Source: Shewanella insulae
GTDB taxonomy: Bacteria > Pseudomonadota > Gammaproteobacteria > Enterobacterales > Shewanellaceae
Length of the DNA stretch: 64,000 bases
Assembly: GCF_009831655.1 (NCBI RefSeq)
Contig: NZ_WRPA01000002.1
Span: 276,559 to 340,558 of the forward strand
Direction: 5' to 3'
A program made the position numbers and the translations under genes. Positions within the stretch are counted from its first letter, which is position 1; each line of letters opens with the position of its first letter. The notes under the pieces are model-generated. The model was not told where the DNA came from. It searched no databases and worked only from the letters and a program-made list of their open reading frames with translations. Of the stretch, positions 20,401-28,463 are shown piece after piece.

Positions 20401-20434
20401 GTGGCTGATTAACCTGGATATCACCAAGGAGTAA
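17432..20434 (+). CDS. Large lipoprotein with nine Ig/cadherin-like repeats
   Basis: Predicted 1000-residue lipoprotein; signal peptide ending LLTACGGG (lipobox, C15). From about residue 33 to 825 I count nine diverged repeats of 80-95 residues. A typical unit has an L-x-P-x-I-x-G opening, then G-x-LSY, a V-x-x-(L/I)-D turn, V-x-G-x-G-x-V, and ends TDxG(N/G)-x-Y...F-x-V-x-I-x-K. This looks like tandem beta-sandwich domains. The C-terminal 175 residues differ and carry four cysteines (residues about 890-930) that could form disulfides. No transport or enzyme motif is seen. A cell-surface or adhesion role is plausible but unproven. Single-gene unit with its own terminator. Confidence 0.85.
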   Translation: MRYLPLLFTLLLTACGGGDSDSPAPQPEKQAHPGIQIQALVQAYAPDQRLSPAITGKLGSISYQLVDGAPTDVVKISADKQYLSILNAGTTELVATDSGNSQTKSASQRFSISISKAARSPLLTNDISQSYVAGAQLSPSISGVKGTLSLTLAEDQPANVVAIDAQGKINVLGSGSVKLLAKDDGGRNFEADTREFNINIAPAETAFATYQNIAGKPLIFGGKLLPVYSGMPTSEVHYQLAAGANTQVVQVHPTTGAMNILGAGETQVEVQQVAPANHTQVPVQRFSVQIDKAQNLALKASDVTTRFDADKTASFDVTGVQGTLHFAIKAGAAEDIISITDAEQGEFNFQGVGETEVEVTDTGNDNYLNASRTFKVKVEAMIASSLQAISLDTQYQANQTLTPQIVGANGSLSYSLAPTSATDVVTLDATTGQMQVLKPGTVEVIVKDDGGELWTAQEQQFSVTITKQDNNLFVVENSRVDYAANALFTPQPSNNQGQVSYQVENGGDGVFSQDADTKAITIVGAGRGWITATDAGNDFYHPASSRFFVDVAPLYGSLQISSVRSQYAPGKTIEIPMSGAIGNLSMKLHSGQSDVVSVDLANKTLTVKNTGSVTYIVTDSGDAGHLSQKAELNVVIDKGSENPELALSSALVSSVYSPGASLNVPGISGRGIDSELSYYADTASSKVISLNETTGEMTVKAAGIAEVTVIEQSRNYERTRRDFNVSIAKAAHPGLSLDEITQSVVYYPDRKVLPPEFTNAFGNLTYAFGLQVSPEYAELTSTGELTLHAYPRSGDNDYFDIIVTDDGGNNYQSASLNYKLFLRDIEPGLGEEASLTFDGSELQMVSPAEVGAGDVSYFTAIGGRGDALSKDEDDELRGGYTTMVTQVCTDPDNYKGCTFITLRLQNTSLCSDGSRVAYPIASKSRYTCPGLSQPVSSEVTVSMNEEDPYNAWFVNPGRFQTIKPIVVTHFAKPYRSGDVVEAGDIEARAWWLINLDITKE

Positions 20435-20456
20435 GCTCCCCTTAGCTCATTAGACT

Positions 20457-20485
20457 AAAAAGCCCAGTTTTCACTGGGCTTTTTA
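20457..20485 (+). terminator. Terminator after the repeat lipoprotein (bidirectional)
   Basis: AAAAAGCCCAGT pairs with ACTGGGCTTTTT around TTTC. The A-run and T-run make it usable in both directions; the SDR gene converges from the right. Confidence 0.9.
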
Positions 20486-20533
20486 TCAGGCATTCTCTCC
20501 CTGCTCGCTAGCAACGGGCTTTAGTTAGGACAA

Positions 20534-21340
20534 TCAATGCCCTGAGGCGATCGCCTTGCGGGCGATCTTGTCAATCAGGCTTGGAGCGATAAGCTTAAAC
20601 CAGCGGCCCAAGCGGCCACGCGTTGAGGTAATAAGCAGTCGCTTACGCCCGGCAATAGCCGGCAGCATCATCTGGGCGCACTGCTCGGCAGTGATGATCT
20701 TAGCCTCCTGCATCGGACTCTTACCGAGAGGATTCCCCTGGCCATCCAAGGCGCGTTTATGGATCTCAGACACCACGAAGTCGGGACAGATATGAGTAAC
20801 GGCCACATCGTGCTCCACCAGCTCGATACGCAGCGAGTCGAAGAAACCCATCACGGCATGCTTAGAGGCGCTGTAACCACTGCGGGTGGGCACGCCGGTT
20901 AGGCCCGCCACCGAGGCCACCACCACTATCTGCCCGCGACTGGCCTTAAGATGCGGCAGGGCAAAATGGGTCAGCATGGCCGGAGCCAGGTAGTTAACCT
21001 GCATCACACGTTCGAGAATGGAGAGATCTTCAAGATCATCGAAGCGCGACCACATGGTCATGCCGGCATTGTTGACCAGAATATCCAGGCGACCAAAGTG
21101 AGCCACGCAGGCATCGATGAGGCCTTGGCAGGCGGTGGCGTCTGTCACATCGGCGGGGATCACTAAGGGCGGCACGCTGGCGATGGATGAGAGCTCCTGC
21201 TCCAAGGAGTGCAGTCGCCCCTGACTGCGGGCGGTGAGTACCAGACGACAACCCAGGGGCGCCATCGCCTTGGCCAAGGCGCGGCCTATGCCCTCGGAGG
21301 CGCCCGTGATGATAACGACCTTACCGGCTAAAGCTTGCAT
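20534..21340 (-). CDS. Short-chain dehydrogenase/reductase
   Basis: NAD(P)-dependent oxidoreductase of 268 residues, classical SDR type. The cofactor loop TGASEGIG is at residues 12-19, NNAG at 90-93, and the catalytic S143, Y156 and K160 are all present (YSASK). The C-terminal 40 residues are basic and partly hydrophobic, as in SDRs that act on lipids at the membrane. The substrate cannot be deduced. Single gene on the minus strand, between the repeat lipoprotein and a GGDEF-EAL gene. Confidence 0.9.
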   Translation of the reverse strand: MQALAGKVVIITGASEGIGRALAKAMAPLGCRLVLTARSQGRLHSLEQELSSIASVPPLVIPADVTDATACQGLIDACVAHFGRLDILVNNAGMTMWSRFDDLEDLSILERVMQVNYLAPAMLTHFALPHLKASRGQIVVVASVAGLTGVPTRSGYSASKHAVMGFFDSLRIELVEHDVAVTHICPDFVVSEIHKRALDGQGNPLGKSPMQEAKIITAEQCAQMMLPAIAGRKRLLITSTRGRLGRWFKLIAPSLIDKIARKAIASGH

Positions 21341-21442
21341 CGAAAACCTAAGGTGTGAATGAATGGATAGTGTCCAAATTCACACACTTAAGTCCAAAGT
21401 ACAAGCCTTAAGGCCAGGCGACCAGGCTATACGGCATTAGAA

Positions 21443-24016
21443 CTAGGCCATCAGCCGATGCACATTGTCGGTCGGCGCGCTGAGGTATTGATCCAGGCTC
21501 TTGGGACGGCCGATGGCATAGCCCTGGGCATAGTTGATACCGATCGACTCAAGGCGCTCGATGATCTCCTGGTTTTCCACGAACTCAGCCACCGTCTCTA
21601 TGCCCATCACGCGGCAGACGTCGTGTATCGATTTGACGATGGCATAGTCCTTGGCGTTGCTGGCCAGGGACTTGATGAAGCAGCCGTCGATCTTCACATA
21701 GTTCACCGGCAACTCCCGCAGATAACCGTAGGAGGCGAACCCGGTGCCGAAGTCGTCCAAGGCGAAGGAGAAGCCCTGCTTTTTCAACTGATTGAGCATC
21801 TCCATCGCCCGGTTACGATTCTGAATCGCACTGGTCTCGGTGATCTCAAAACAGATACACTGACTGGGGATGGCGAATCGTTTTAGCTGGGCGATGATAT
21901 AATCCACCATGCCCTCGGCCCCCAGGCTGTTGGCCGAGAGGTTGATAGACAGGCAATGATCCGCCCACAGCTCCTCGTGCAGGGAAAGCCAGAGGAAGGT
22001 CTTACGTATCACCTCTTTATCCACATCTGTCATCAGCTTGAAGCGTTCCGCCGCAGCGATAAACTGCGCCGGAGCCAGGATACGCCCACAGGGTTCCTGG
22101 ATCCTCAGCAGCACTTCCATGCGCTGCTTGCCCTGTAGCCCCAGCGCCTTGATTGGCTGATAGTAGAGCAGCAGCTCGTTGTGTTCTATCGCCTGGGCGA
22201 TACGCACCGCCCATTTGGGGGCGTTGCGCTGATAGGTGAGTTCCTTGTCCTTATCATCATAGAAATGCACCTGATTGCTGCCCTTGCGCTTGGCGGCGAT
22301 ACAGGCGATATCGGCATCTTTGAGCAGCTCCAGCGCATTGATGTATGGCGCTCTGGCCAGTGCCACCCCGGCGCTGATCCCCACATGATAATGACAGCCG
22401 TGATGCTCCATCACCTGTTTACCGACGGCATTGATGATCTGTTTCACCTGCTGAGCCAGCGCCACCACCTCTAAGTCTTTCAGCGCCAGGCCAAACTCAT
22501 CACCACCCAGGCGGGCCAACAAGCCCTGCCCCTCTAGGCTAGCTTGAATCGCCTTAGCCACCATCTTCAACATGGCATCGCCGGCGTTGTGACCGCAGGA
22601 GTCGTTGATCAACTTAAACTGCTCTAGGTCGAAATAGCAGATCGCCAGAGTTTGGGCGTCCTCGGCAAAGGCCTGAACACGCTCCTCGAAGGCGCAGCGA
22701 TTGAGCAAACCCGTAACATTATCAAAGTTCGCCCTGCGTCTAAGCTGATGCTTGAGCAGCTCCTCCTGGGTGATGTCCCGCAGCACTATCACAGTGCCGA
22801 TGATCTTGTTGTTCGGCCCCTTGAGGTTGCTGATGCTACGCTCCATCAGCCTAGGGGTATGGCTGGTAAACTTAACCTTGCTCAGCATGGGCGTCGGCGT
22901 GCCGCTCGCCATGAAGGCAAACAGCGACTGATTCAGCTCGGGCTCGCTGCGAAACACCTTGTCCAGGTTCATCCCCACCGCAGACTCTGCCTTCACCTTG
23001 AGCAGCCGCTCCGCCTGGGGATTGAGATAGATAACCTTGGCCCAGCTGTCGGTGAGGATCACCGCCTCGGCAATCGCCTCCAGGGTGATCTTGGAGCGCT
23101 CCTTCTGCTGAAAGATACGCGCCAGCAGGCTATTGACCTGTTCGGAGATCACCATAAATTCCGAGGTGCCCTTGGCACGAATCGGCTGATAGGTCTTCGC
23201 CGTCGGATCCACCAGGGAGAGCTGACGCAATAGCTGCTTGAGGGGATCGACCACCCCATGGCGCAACCAGAGGTAGCCCAGCAACAGGAGTAACAGACTG
23301 ATGCCACCGATAAGATAGACCAGGGTCGCCGGGCCACTCTGCTGCAGGCTCTTCTGCTGCGTGAGCGCGATATCCAGTAGCAGCGAATGGTCACCAAGCA
23401 GGCTGGGCACCTCCAGGGTCACACGCTCCTTTGAGGGCAGACCTAACAAGTTAGGCGCGGTGGCGGCGAGTCTCAGCTCCGCCAGCGAAGCATGGGCCTG
23501 ATAATGTTCAAATAACCGGTTGTCGACCCGTCTGACCATCAACAGGCGCCTGTTATCGGAGAGAGGGATCACGCAGGCCAGATAACCTTGCTTGTCCTGC
23601 AGCAGAAAACCTGTGCGGCTTCCCTCTAGCGCTAGTAACTCAGAACGTAAGGAGTCGAGATCCAGCCCTTGGGTTTCCGGACTGGGATCGGTAAAGGAGA
23701 TGATGCCATCGGCTTGGATGGAGTAGAGGCTGGCATGACTCGACAGGGCCATGGCGTGCCAGGTCACCGACAGTGTCTGGCGCTGCTCTGCGGGTAATAG
23801 CACCATGGGAACCCCATAGAGCTGGGCAAACAGCTCGAACTGCCGGAGATCTTCCTCAAGATGCTGGGCAATATTCTGCAGCGCCCGCTGCTCAACGTCC
23901 TGACTAAGATCGCTCAGGCGCAACTCGTACCAGGCATTTAACCCGTAGGAGGTGGCCATGATGGCGGGTAGGCAGAAGCCGGCCACAAAAACCAGGATTT
24001 TCTTGCTAATGCGCAT
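21443..24016 (-). CDS. Membrane-bound PAS-GGDEF-EAL protein
   Basis: Likely cyclic di-GMP enzyme of 857 residues. There is a transmembrane helix near residues 6-26, a periplasmic sensor region to about 228, and a second helix at about 230-250. A PAS domain spans about 310-420 (EAVILTDSWAKVIYLNPQAE). The GGDEF domain has an intact ARLGGDEF motif near residue 502. The EAL domain starts EVLLR near 632, with NLSAN and DDFGTGFASYGYLRELP intact. The first EAL alanine is replaced by valine, which is common in active enzymes. Either activity, or both, may be present. Confidence 0.92.
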   Translation of the reverse strand: MRISKKILVFVAGFCLPAIMATSYGLNAWYELRLSDLSQDVEQRALQNIAQHLEEDLRQFELFAQLYGVPMVLLPAEQRQTLSVTWHAMALSSHASLYSIQADGIISFTDPSPETQGLDLDSLRSELLALEGSRTGFLLQDKQGYLACVIPLSDNRRLLMVRRVDNRLFEHYQAHASLAELRLAATAPNLLGLPSKERVTLEVPSLLGDHSLLLDIALTQQKSLQQSGPATLVYLIGGISLLLLLLGYLWLRHGVVDPLKQLLRQLSLVDPTAKTYQPIRAKGTSEFMVISEQVNSLLARIFQQKERSKITLEAIAEAVILTDSWAKVIYLNPQAERLLKVKAESAVGMNLDKVFRSEPELNQSLFAFMASGTPTPMLSKVKFTSHTPRLMERSISNLKGPNNKIIGTVIVLRDITQEELLKHQLRRRANFDNVTGLLNRCAFEERVQAFAEDAQTLAICYFDLEQFKLINDSCGHNAGDAMLKMVAKAIQASLEGQGLLARLGGDEFGLALKDLEVVALAQQVKQIINAVGKQVMEHHGCHYHVGISAGVALARAPYINALELLKDADIACIAAKRKGSNQVHFYDDKDKELTYQRNAPKWAVRIAQAIEHNELLLYYQPIKALGLQGKQRMEVLLRIQEPCGRILAPAQFIAAAERFKLMTDVDKEVIRKTFLWLSLHEELWADHCLSINLSANSLGAEGMVDYIIAQLKRFAIPSQCICFEITETSAIQNRNRAMEMLNQLKKQGFSFALDDFGTGFASYGYLRELPVNYVKIDGCFIKSLASNAKDYAIVKSIHDVCRVMGIETVAEFVENQEIIERLESIGINYAQGYAIGRPKSLDQYLSAPTDNVHRLMA

Positions 24017-24338
24017 CTTGTCTCAGAGCCATCCTACTAGGGTCGCTTTTAGGGGAAGTATTCGAATCGGCGAGGAAAATACCCTATTTACCCTAGGGTT
24101 TAAACCGCCTGGTGACTGCCCGTTGCAAAACTAGCCAATAGCCTGCCTTCGGCTAATCACCGCTGCATTGACTTAGCGCAGGTATTGGCGATTGAGGCAT
24201 AACTCTTGGGTCAAATTGGGAGCCAGTTCACCGCCAAGCGTGAGTTGTGAATCTTTTGTGATAATTTGGCGATACTTAGGTGATCTCCGAAAGCCATGCT
24301 TGAAGCTAGGATTCGATCATGTCAATCAGGAGAACCCC
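24017..24338. other. Intergenic region before the spondin-domain genes
   Basis: This 322-base gap carries the divergent start regions of the GGDEF-EAL gene and the first spondin gene. There is an imperfect direct repeat TTGTGA...TTGTGA near 24246-24262. No convincing promoter, operator or small gene can be assigned. Confidence 0.4.
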
Positions 24339-25040
24339 ATGACCCTACGCAAAATCAGCGCCAGCCTAATTCTAGCTGGCTTAGTTGCCACACCAATCGG
24401 CGCGGCCGAGCTTACCATCAGCGTCAGCAACCTCACCCATGGCAACCATTTTACCCCTGTCCTCATCGCCGCCCATGATGCACAGATGCATCTGTTCCAG
24501 GCGGGCGAACCTGCCACCAGCGCACTGCAAAAGATGGCAGAGGGCGGCGACATCGCGGATCTCGCCGCCATGGTCGATGCAGCCAATGGGGTCACCCAGT
24601 CTAATCCCGCAGGCGGCCTGATGGTCCCAGGGCAAAATGTCACTGGCATTAGCCTAGACTCTCAGGCGATGACCCATATGTCACTGGTCGCCATGATACT
24701 GCCCACCAACGACGCCTTCATCGGCCTGGACGGCTGGGAGATCCCGACCACGCCCGGCACCTATACCCTGAACCTGAACGCCTATGACGCCGGTACTGAG
24801 GCCAACGATGAGATCATCAATGGCGGCGGCATGCCTGGCGTACCGGGGATCCCCGCGGCACCGGGCGGTGATGGCGGCAACAATGCTAGCGGCGTGGCCG
24901 ATACCAGCCCCAACGACAAGGTGCATATCCACCCCGGCATCCTTGGTGACACAGATCCGGCTGGCGGCATGAGCGATCTCGACAGCCGGGTACATCGCTG
25001 GCTCAATCCGGTCGCCCGCGTCACAGTCACTGTTAAGTAG
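24339..25040 (+). CDS. Exported spondin-domain protein (first copy)
   Basis: Predicted secreted protein of 233 residues with an N-terminal signal peptide (TLRKISASLILAGLVATP, cleavage near GAAE). The rest resembles the bacterial Spondin_N domain: LTISVSNLTHGNHFTPVLIA, QAGEPATSALQKMAEGGD, MILPTNDAFIGLD, AYDAGTEANDE and HIHPGI. A collagen-like Gly/Pro stretch (GMPGVPGIPAAPGG) sits near residue 165. The ATG at 24339 is preferred because AGGAG lies nine bases upstream; in-frame sequence reaches farther 5' but lacks a signal peptide. Six bases separate it from the second copy. Function in bacteria is unknown. Confidence 0.85.
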   Translation: MTLRKISASLILAGLVATPIGAAELTISVSNLTHGNHFTPVLIAAHDAQMHLFQAGEPATSALQKMAEGGDIADLAAMVDAANGVTQSNPAGGLMVPGQNVTGISLDSQAMTHMSLVAMILPTNDAFIGLDGWEIPTTPGTYTLNLNAYDAGTEANDEIINGGGMPGVPGIPAAPGGDGGNNASGVADTSPNDKVHIHPGILGDTDPAGGMSDLDSRVHRWLNPVARVTVTVK

Positions 25041-25046
25041 GAGGTT

Positions 25047-25778
25047 ATGATGAAATGGCAACAGTTCAAGACCAGCCTCCCCCTGTCGGCGATGGCACTC
25101 AGCGCGGGACTAATACTCAGCGCCTGCTCGGACAACGACCACGATGCCAATATGCCCGAGCCGCCAACTCCGCCCGTGGAGCGCAGCTTTACCCTGACGG
25201 TGACCAACCTGACGGCGAACCAACCTATGTCTCCTCTGGCCCTGTTGGCAACCTCCAATGGTTACCATGCCTGGCAAAGCGGCGAGCCTGCCAGCCTGGC
25301 GCTGGAGCAACTGGCCGAGGGCGGCGATCAGTCGGGCTATAGCGCCGAGATGGACGGCGTCAACCTGGTGGTGAGCGGCGCAGGCATACTCCCTCCCGGG
25401 GCGAGTGAAAGCCTGACCCTGACCCAAACCGAGGAGGCAACTGCCTCCCTGTCACTGCTGACCATGCTGGTCAACACCAACGACGCCTTTAGCGGCCTGG
25501 ACGAAATAGATATCAGCCAGATGGCAGTGGATCAGACCCAGAGCTTCTACACGCCCGCCTATGATGCTGGCACAGAAGCCAACAGCGAGCTCAAGGGCTC
25601 TATCCCAGGGCCTGCAGATGGCGGCGAAGGCTTTAATGGCAGCCGTGATGATGTGGATCGTGTACATCTTCACCCAGGGGTGATCGGCCAAGAAGATGGC
25701 CTCAACGACTCTGTCCTCATGGCGAGCCACAGATTCGACAACCCAGTACTCAAGGTGACCATACAGCGTACCCGCTGA
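25047..25778 (+). CDS. Spondin-domain lipoprotein (second copy)
   Basis: Predicted lipoprotein of 243 residues: the signal peptide ends in the lipobox LSAC (C27). The domain is a diverged paralogue of the gene before it, sharing TNLTANQPMSPLALLAT, GEPASLALEQLAEGGD, NTNDAFSGLD, YDAGTEANSE and HLHPGV. A good TAGGAGG precedes the start. The pair is co-transcribed and is followed, 84 bases on, by a two-component system, so that system may control it. No enzymatic residues are recognised. Confidence 0.87.
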   Translation: MMKWQQFKTSLPLSAMALSAGLILSACSDNDHDANMPEPPTPPVERSFTLTVTNLTANQPMSPLALLATSNGYHAWQSGEPASLALEQLAEGGDQSGYSAEMDGVNLVVSGAGILPPGASESLTLTQTEEATASLSLLTMLVNTNDAFSGLDEIDISQMAVDQTQSFYTPAYDAGTEANSELKGSIPGPADGGEGFNGSRDDVDRVHLHPGVIGQEDGLNDSVLMASHRFDNPVLKVTIQRTR

Positions 25779-25810
25779 TAGATAGCGAATATTCACCTTT
25801 GACGAAATAA

Positions 25811-25857
25811 ATTCCCTCTGGGCTGGGTCTACTGGATGTAGGCCAACTAGAGGGAGT
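25811..25857 (+). other. Two-tier hairpin covering the response-regulator ribosome site
   Basis: Outer arms 25811-25819 (ATTCCCTCT) and 25849-25857 (AGAGGGAGT) pair except at one position. An inner stem GGTCTAC / GTAGGCC (25826-25844) has one G-U. The right outer arm contains GAGGGAG, the Shine-Dalgarno sequence for the ATG at 25863. Folding of the leader would hide it. Confidence 0.5.
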
Positions 25858-25862
25858 TTGCT

Positions 25863-26591
25863 ATGTCTGTGATAAACAGCGACAGGACGCTAGATGAAAG
25901 GCGGCGCATCTTGCTAGTCGAAGATGAGCCAGACCTCGCCAGACTGATACGCCTGAACCTTGAGTCCTTGCAACATGAGGTGACACAGGTAACTAGCCTG
26001 ACCCAGGCCAGACAACAGATGCAGACTAAGCACTTCGATCTCCTACTGCTGGATCGCATGCTCAGCGACGGCGACGGCCTGACCCTGTGCCAGCAACTCC
26101 GTCAGGAGGGCAAGTGCCTGCCCTGTATGATGATCACCGCCAGAGACAGCGAGGCGGATATCGTCCTCGGCCTGGAGTCTGGCGCCGACGACTACTTGGT
26201 CAAACCCTTCAGCGTGTTGGAACTCAGGGCCAGGGTCAAGGCGCTGCTCAGACGCTCCGCCCAGCAGGCCAGCGACCAGTATGCCCTCACCTTCGACGAA
26301 CTGGTGATCGACAGCAAGACGCGGGAGGTCACCGCCGCCAACCAACCCCTTGCCCTCACCGCCAGGGAGTTCGATCTCCTCTACTACCTGGCCCAGCATC
26401 CGCGCCAGGTGTTCAGCCGCATGCAACTGCTGGAGGCCGTATGGGGTTACTCCTACGCAGGCTACGAGCACACGGTCAACAGCCACATCAATCGCCTCAG
26501 GGCCAAGCTGGCCAGCAGCCCCACCAGCAATGAGCTGGTGCAGACGGTATGGGGGGTGGGCTATAAGTTCGCCCCACCGGCGGCGCACTAG
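25863..26591 (+). CDS. OmpR-family response regulator
   Basis: Cytoplasmic DNA-binding response regulator of 242 residues. The receiver domain has acidic pocket E20-D21, phospho-acceptor D64 in LLLLDRMLSDG, and the KPF switch lysine near residue 116. The C-terminal winged helix follows (LTAREFDLLYYLAQHPRQVF, then RMQLLEAVWGY, VNSHINRLRAKL). Two bases separate it from the sensor kinase gene. The linked spondin-domain genes upstream are the best candidates for its targets. Confidence 0.94.
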   Translation: MSVINSDRTLDERRRILLVEDEPDLARLIRLNLESLQHEVTQVTSLTQARQQMQTKHFDLLLLDRMLSDGDGLTLCQQLRQEGKCLPCMMITARDSEADIVLGLESGADDYLVKPFSVLELRARVKALLRRSAQQASDQYALTFDELVIDSKTREVTAANQPLALTAREFDLLYYLAQHPRQVFSRMQLLEAVWGYSYAGYEHTVNSHINRLRAKLASSPTSNELVQTVWGVGYKFAPPAAH

Positions 26592-26593
26592 CC

Positions 26594-28066
26594 ATGGTCA
26601 ATAGCCTGTTCGGCCGCATCCTGCTGCTTGCCAGCGCCTGTGTCCTGCTGTTGTTTATCGGTTTCTGGCAGTGGTTTAGCCTGAGTCAGCAACACAGTCA
26701 ACGCCTAGTACAGCAATCCCTGCACAGGGAGCTGGCGACCCACATGACCGAGATCAACCCGCTACTGTCCCAGGGGATCACCTCAGATGCCGCCCTCAAG
26801 GAAGCCTTTCACGATCTCATGCTGCTGGGCCCCAGCTTTGAGATCTACACCCTAGACCCTCAGGGAAAGGTGATCGCCTTCGACGCCAAGGAGCAGCAGA
26901 TAAGGACCCACAGGGTGGACACTGCTAAGATTCGAGCCTTCTTGGGAGGCGAGCCCCTGCCTATCCTAGGTACAGATCCCAGGAGCGATAGCCAACAGAA
27001 GATCTTCTCTGCCAGCCCACTTAAAGCTCCGGGTGGAGCCCTCAATGGCTATCTCTATGTGATCATCGGCGGCGAGGCCTTCGATAGTTGGCAGTCACTT
27101 ATTCAGGCCAAAGACCTGCCCGAACGCTGGGGCGTCGCCCTAGGGAGCTGGGCCCTGTTTACCCTGATCTTGTTTGCCCTGCTGCTGCGCTACCTGACGC
27201 GGCCGCTCAACCGCCTCACCCAGGCTCTCGGCGAACTGGAACACCAGCCGATAGACCAGCCCCTCACCCTGCCACTGGCGCCGAGTCGCAGCCAGGAGAT
27301 GGCTCAGCTCAATGGGCAGATCAATCATTTGCTGCAAGAGGTGGCGCAGAAACAACGTCAGGTGACGGCGCAGCAGGCCGCCAAGCAGGAGTTCCTGCTG
27401 CACCTGTCCCACGATCTCAAGACGCCGCTCACCACACTGCTGGGATACCTGGATACCTGGCTGGTGAGCCCGGTCGATGAACGCGACGACAGCCTGCTGC
27501 AGTACGCAGCAGCCTCGGGGCAGAGGCTACAGCGATTGCTGGCACAGATGCTCGAATTGGCGGCGCTGGAGAACGGCCAGTTCAAGGCAAACATGCGCCG
27601 CGTCTCGCTGCAGTCGATTCTCGATGAACTCACCCAAACCTTCACCCCCAAGGCGAAACAAACAGAGGTCAGCCTCAGAATCCATCGAGGCGATGAAGAT
27701 GAATACCTGTATACCGATCCCCAGCTGATGGGGCGGGTGCTCAACAACCTGCTGGACAACGCCCTACGCCACACACCGCCTGGCGGCGAGATAGCCGTCT
27801 ATCCCCAGCGGCTGGCCTCGGGATCTTATCTGGTGATCCAGGACTCGGGCAGCGGCATGCAGCCAGAGGCCATTGCCGCCCTGCAGCAGGCGCCTAGCCC
27901 GAGCCAACCAGCACTCTACTATTGCCAGGGCGAGGCCCTACCCCAGTTGGGGGTCGGCCTGGCGATCGTCAGGCAGCTATTGGCCAGACTCGGCTGTCGT
28001 ATCGAGGTGCAAAGTGCAACCGACCGGGGCAGCCGATTCATGATCGCACTGCCCCGATATCGATGA
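26594..28066 (+). CDS. Sensor histidine kinase
   Basis: Inner-membrane sensor of 490 residues. Helices lie near residues 8-30 and 174-196 and enclose a periplasmic domain of about 140 residues. A HAMP-like segment is followed by the H-box LLHLSHDLKTPLT with phospho-acceptor H273. The ATPase domain has NNLLDNALRHTPPGG, a DSGSGM G1 box, and GVGLAIVRQLL. It is the partner of the response regulator directly upstream and converges on a small membrane protein gene eight bases beyond. Confidence 0.94.
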   Translation: MVNSLFGRILLLASACVLLLFIGFWQWFSLSQQHSQRLVQQSLHRELATHMTEINPLLSQGITSDAALKEAFHDLMLLGPSFEIYTLDPQGKVIAFDAKEQQIRTHRVDTAKIRAFLGGEPLPILGTDPRSDSQQKIFSASPLKAPGGALNGYLYVIIGGEAFDSWQSLIQAKDLPERWGVALGSWALFTLILFALLLRYLTRPLNRLTQALGELEHQPIDQPLTLPLAPSRSQEMAQLNGQINHLLQEVAQKQRQVTAQQAAKQEFLLHLSHDLKTPLTTLLGYLDTWLVSPVDERDDSLLQYAAASGQRLQRLLAQMLELAALENGQFKANMRRVSLQSILDELTQTFTPKAKQTEVSLRIHRGDEDEYLYTDPQLMGRVLNNLLDNALRHTPPGGEIAVYPQRLASGSYLVIQDSGSGMQPEAIAALQQAPSPSQPALYYCQGEALPQLGVGLAIVRQLLARLGCRIEVQSATDRGSRFMIALPRYR

Positions 28067-28074
28067 GGCGGGAG

Positions 28075-28290
28075 TTATTGCGGGGAGATCACCAGATGGC
28101 GACGAAGGAAGGGATACGCCAGGCTAGCCAGCGAGGCGAAGAGGCTGGCCCACATGACCACCACCAGCGCGGCAACCATATATTGGCCCGCCATGGTGTC
28201 TGCATTAGCAACATAGATATGGTGAATGCCGTTGAGCAGACCCAAGAAGACCGCGAAACATATCACACTGATTGCTATAAACTTTTTCAT
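28075..28290 (-). CDS. Small two-helix membrane protein
   Basis: 71-residue protein with two hydrophobic helices (residues about 4-22 and 36-62) and a short basic C-terminus (FLRRHLVISPQ). AAGGA precedes the ATG at a good distance. No family is recognised. It is a single gene placed tail to tail with the sensor kinase gene. It is kept as real because of length, start signal and clear membrane topology. Confidence 0.6.
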   Translation of the reverse strand: MKKFIAISVICFAVFLGLLNGIHHIYVANADTMAGQYMVAALVVVMWASLFASLASLAYPFLRRHLVISPQ

Positions 28291-28410
28291 ATCGAAATCC
28301 TTGTTTTTCTGACTAATTTCAGGTTAGCAGATGTTCTCCGATAATACACATTAGTTACTATTCGATTTTTTAATAGGTAGTAAGGACAGCATTAACCAGG
28401 AATCACAGGC

Positions 28411-28443
28411 AAAAAAAAGCCAGTCGAGTTACCCCGACTGGCT
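28411..28443 (-). terminator. Terminator of hemE
   Basis: On the minus strand GCCAGTCG pairs with CGACTGGC around a seven-base loop and is followed by eight T residues. It lies 21 bases after the hemE stop. Confidence 0.9.
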
Positions 28444-28463
28444 AGCTTAGAGGTTACTGCCTC

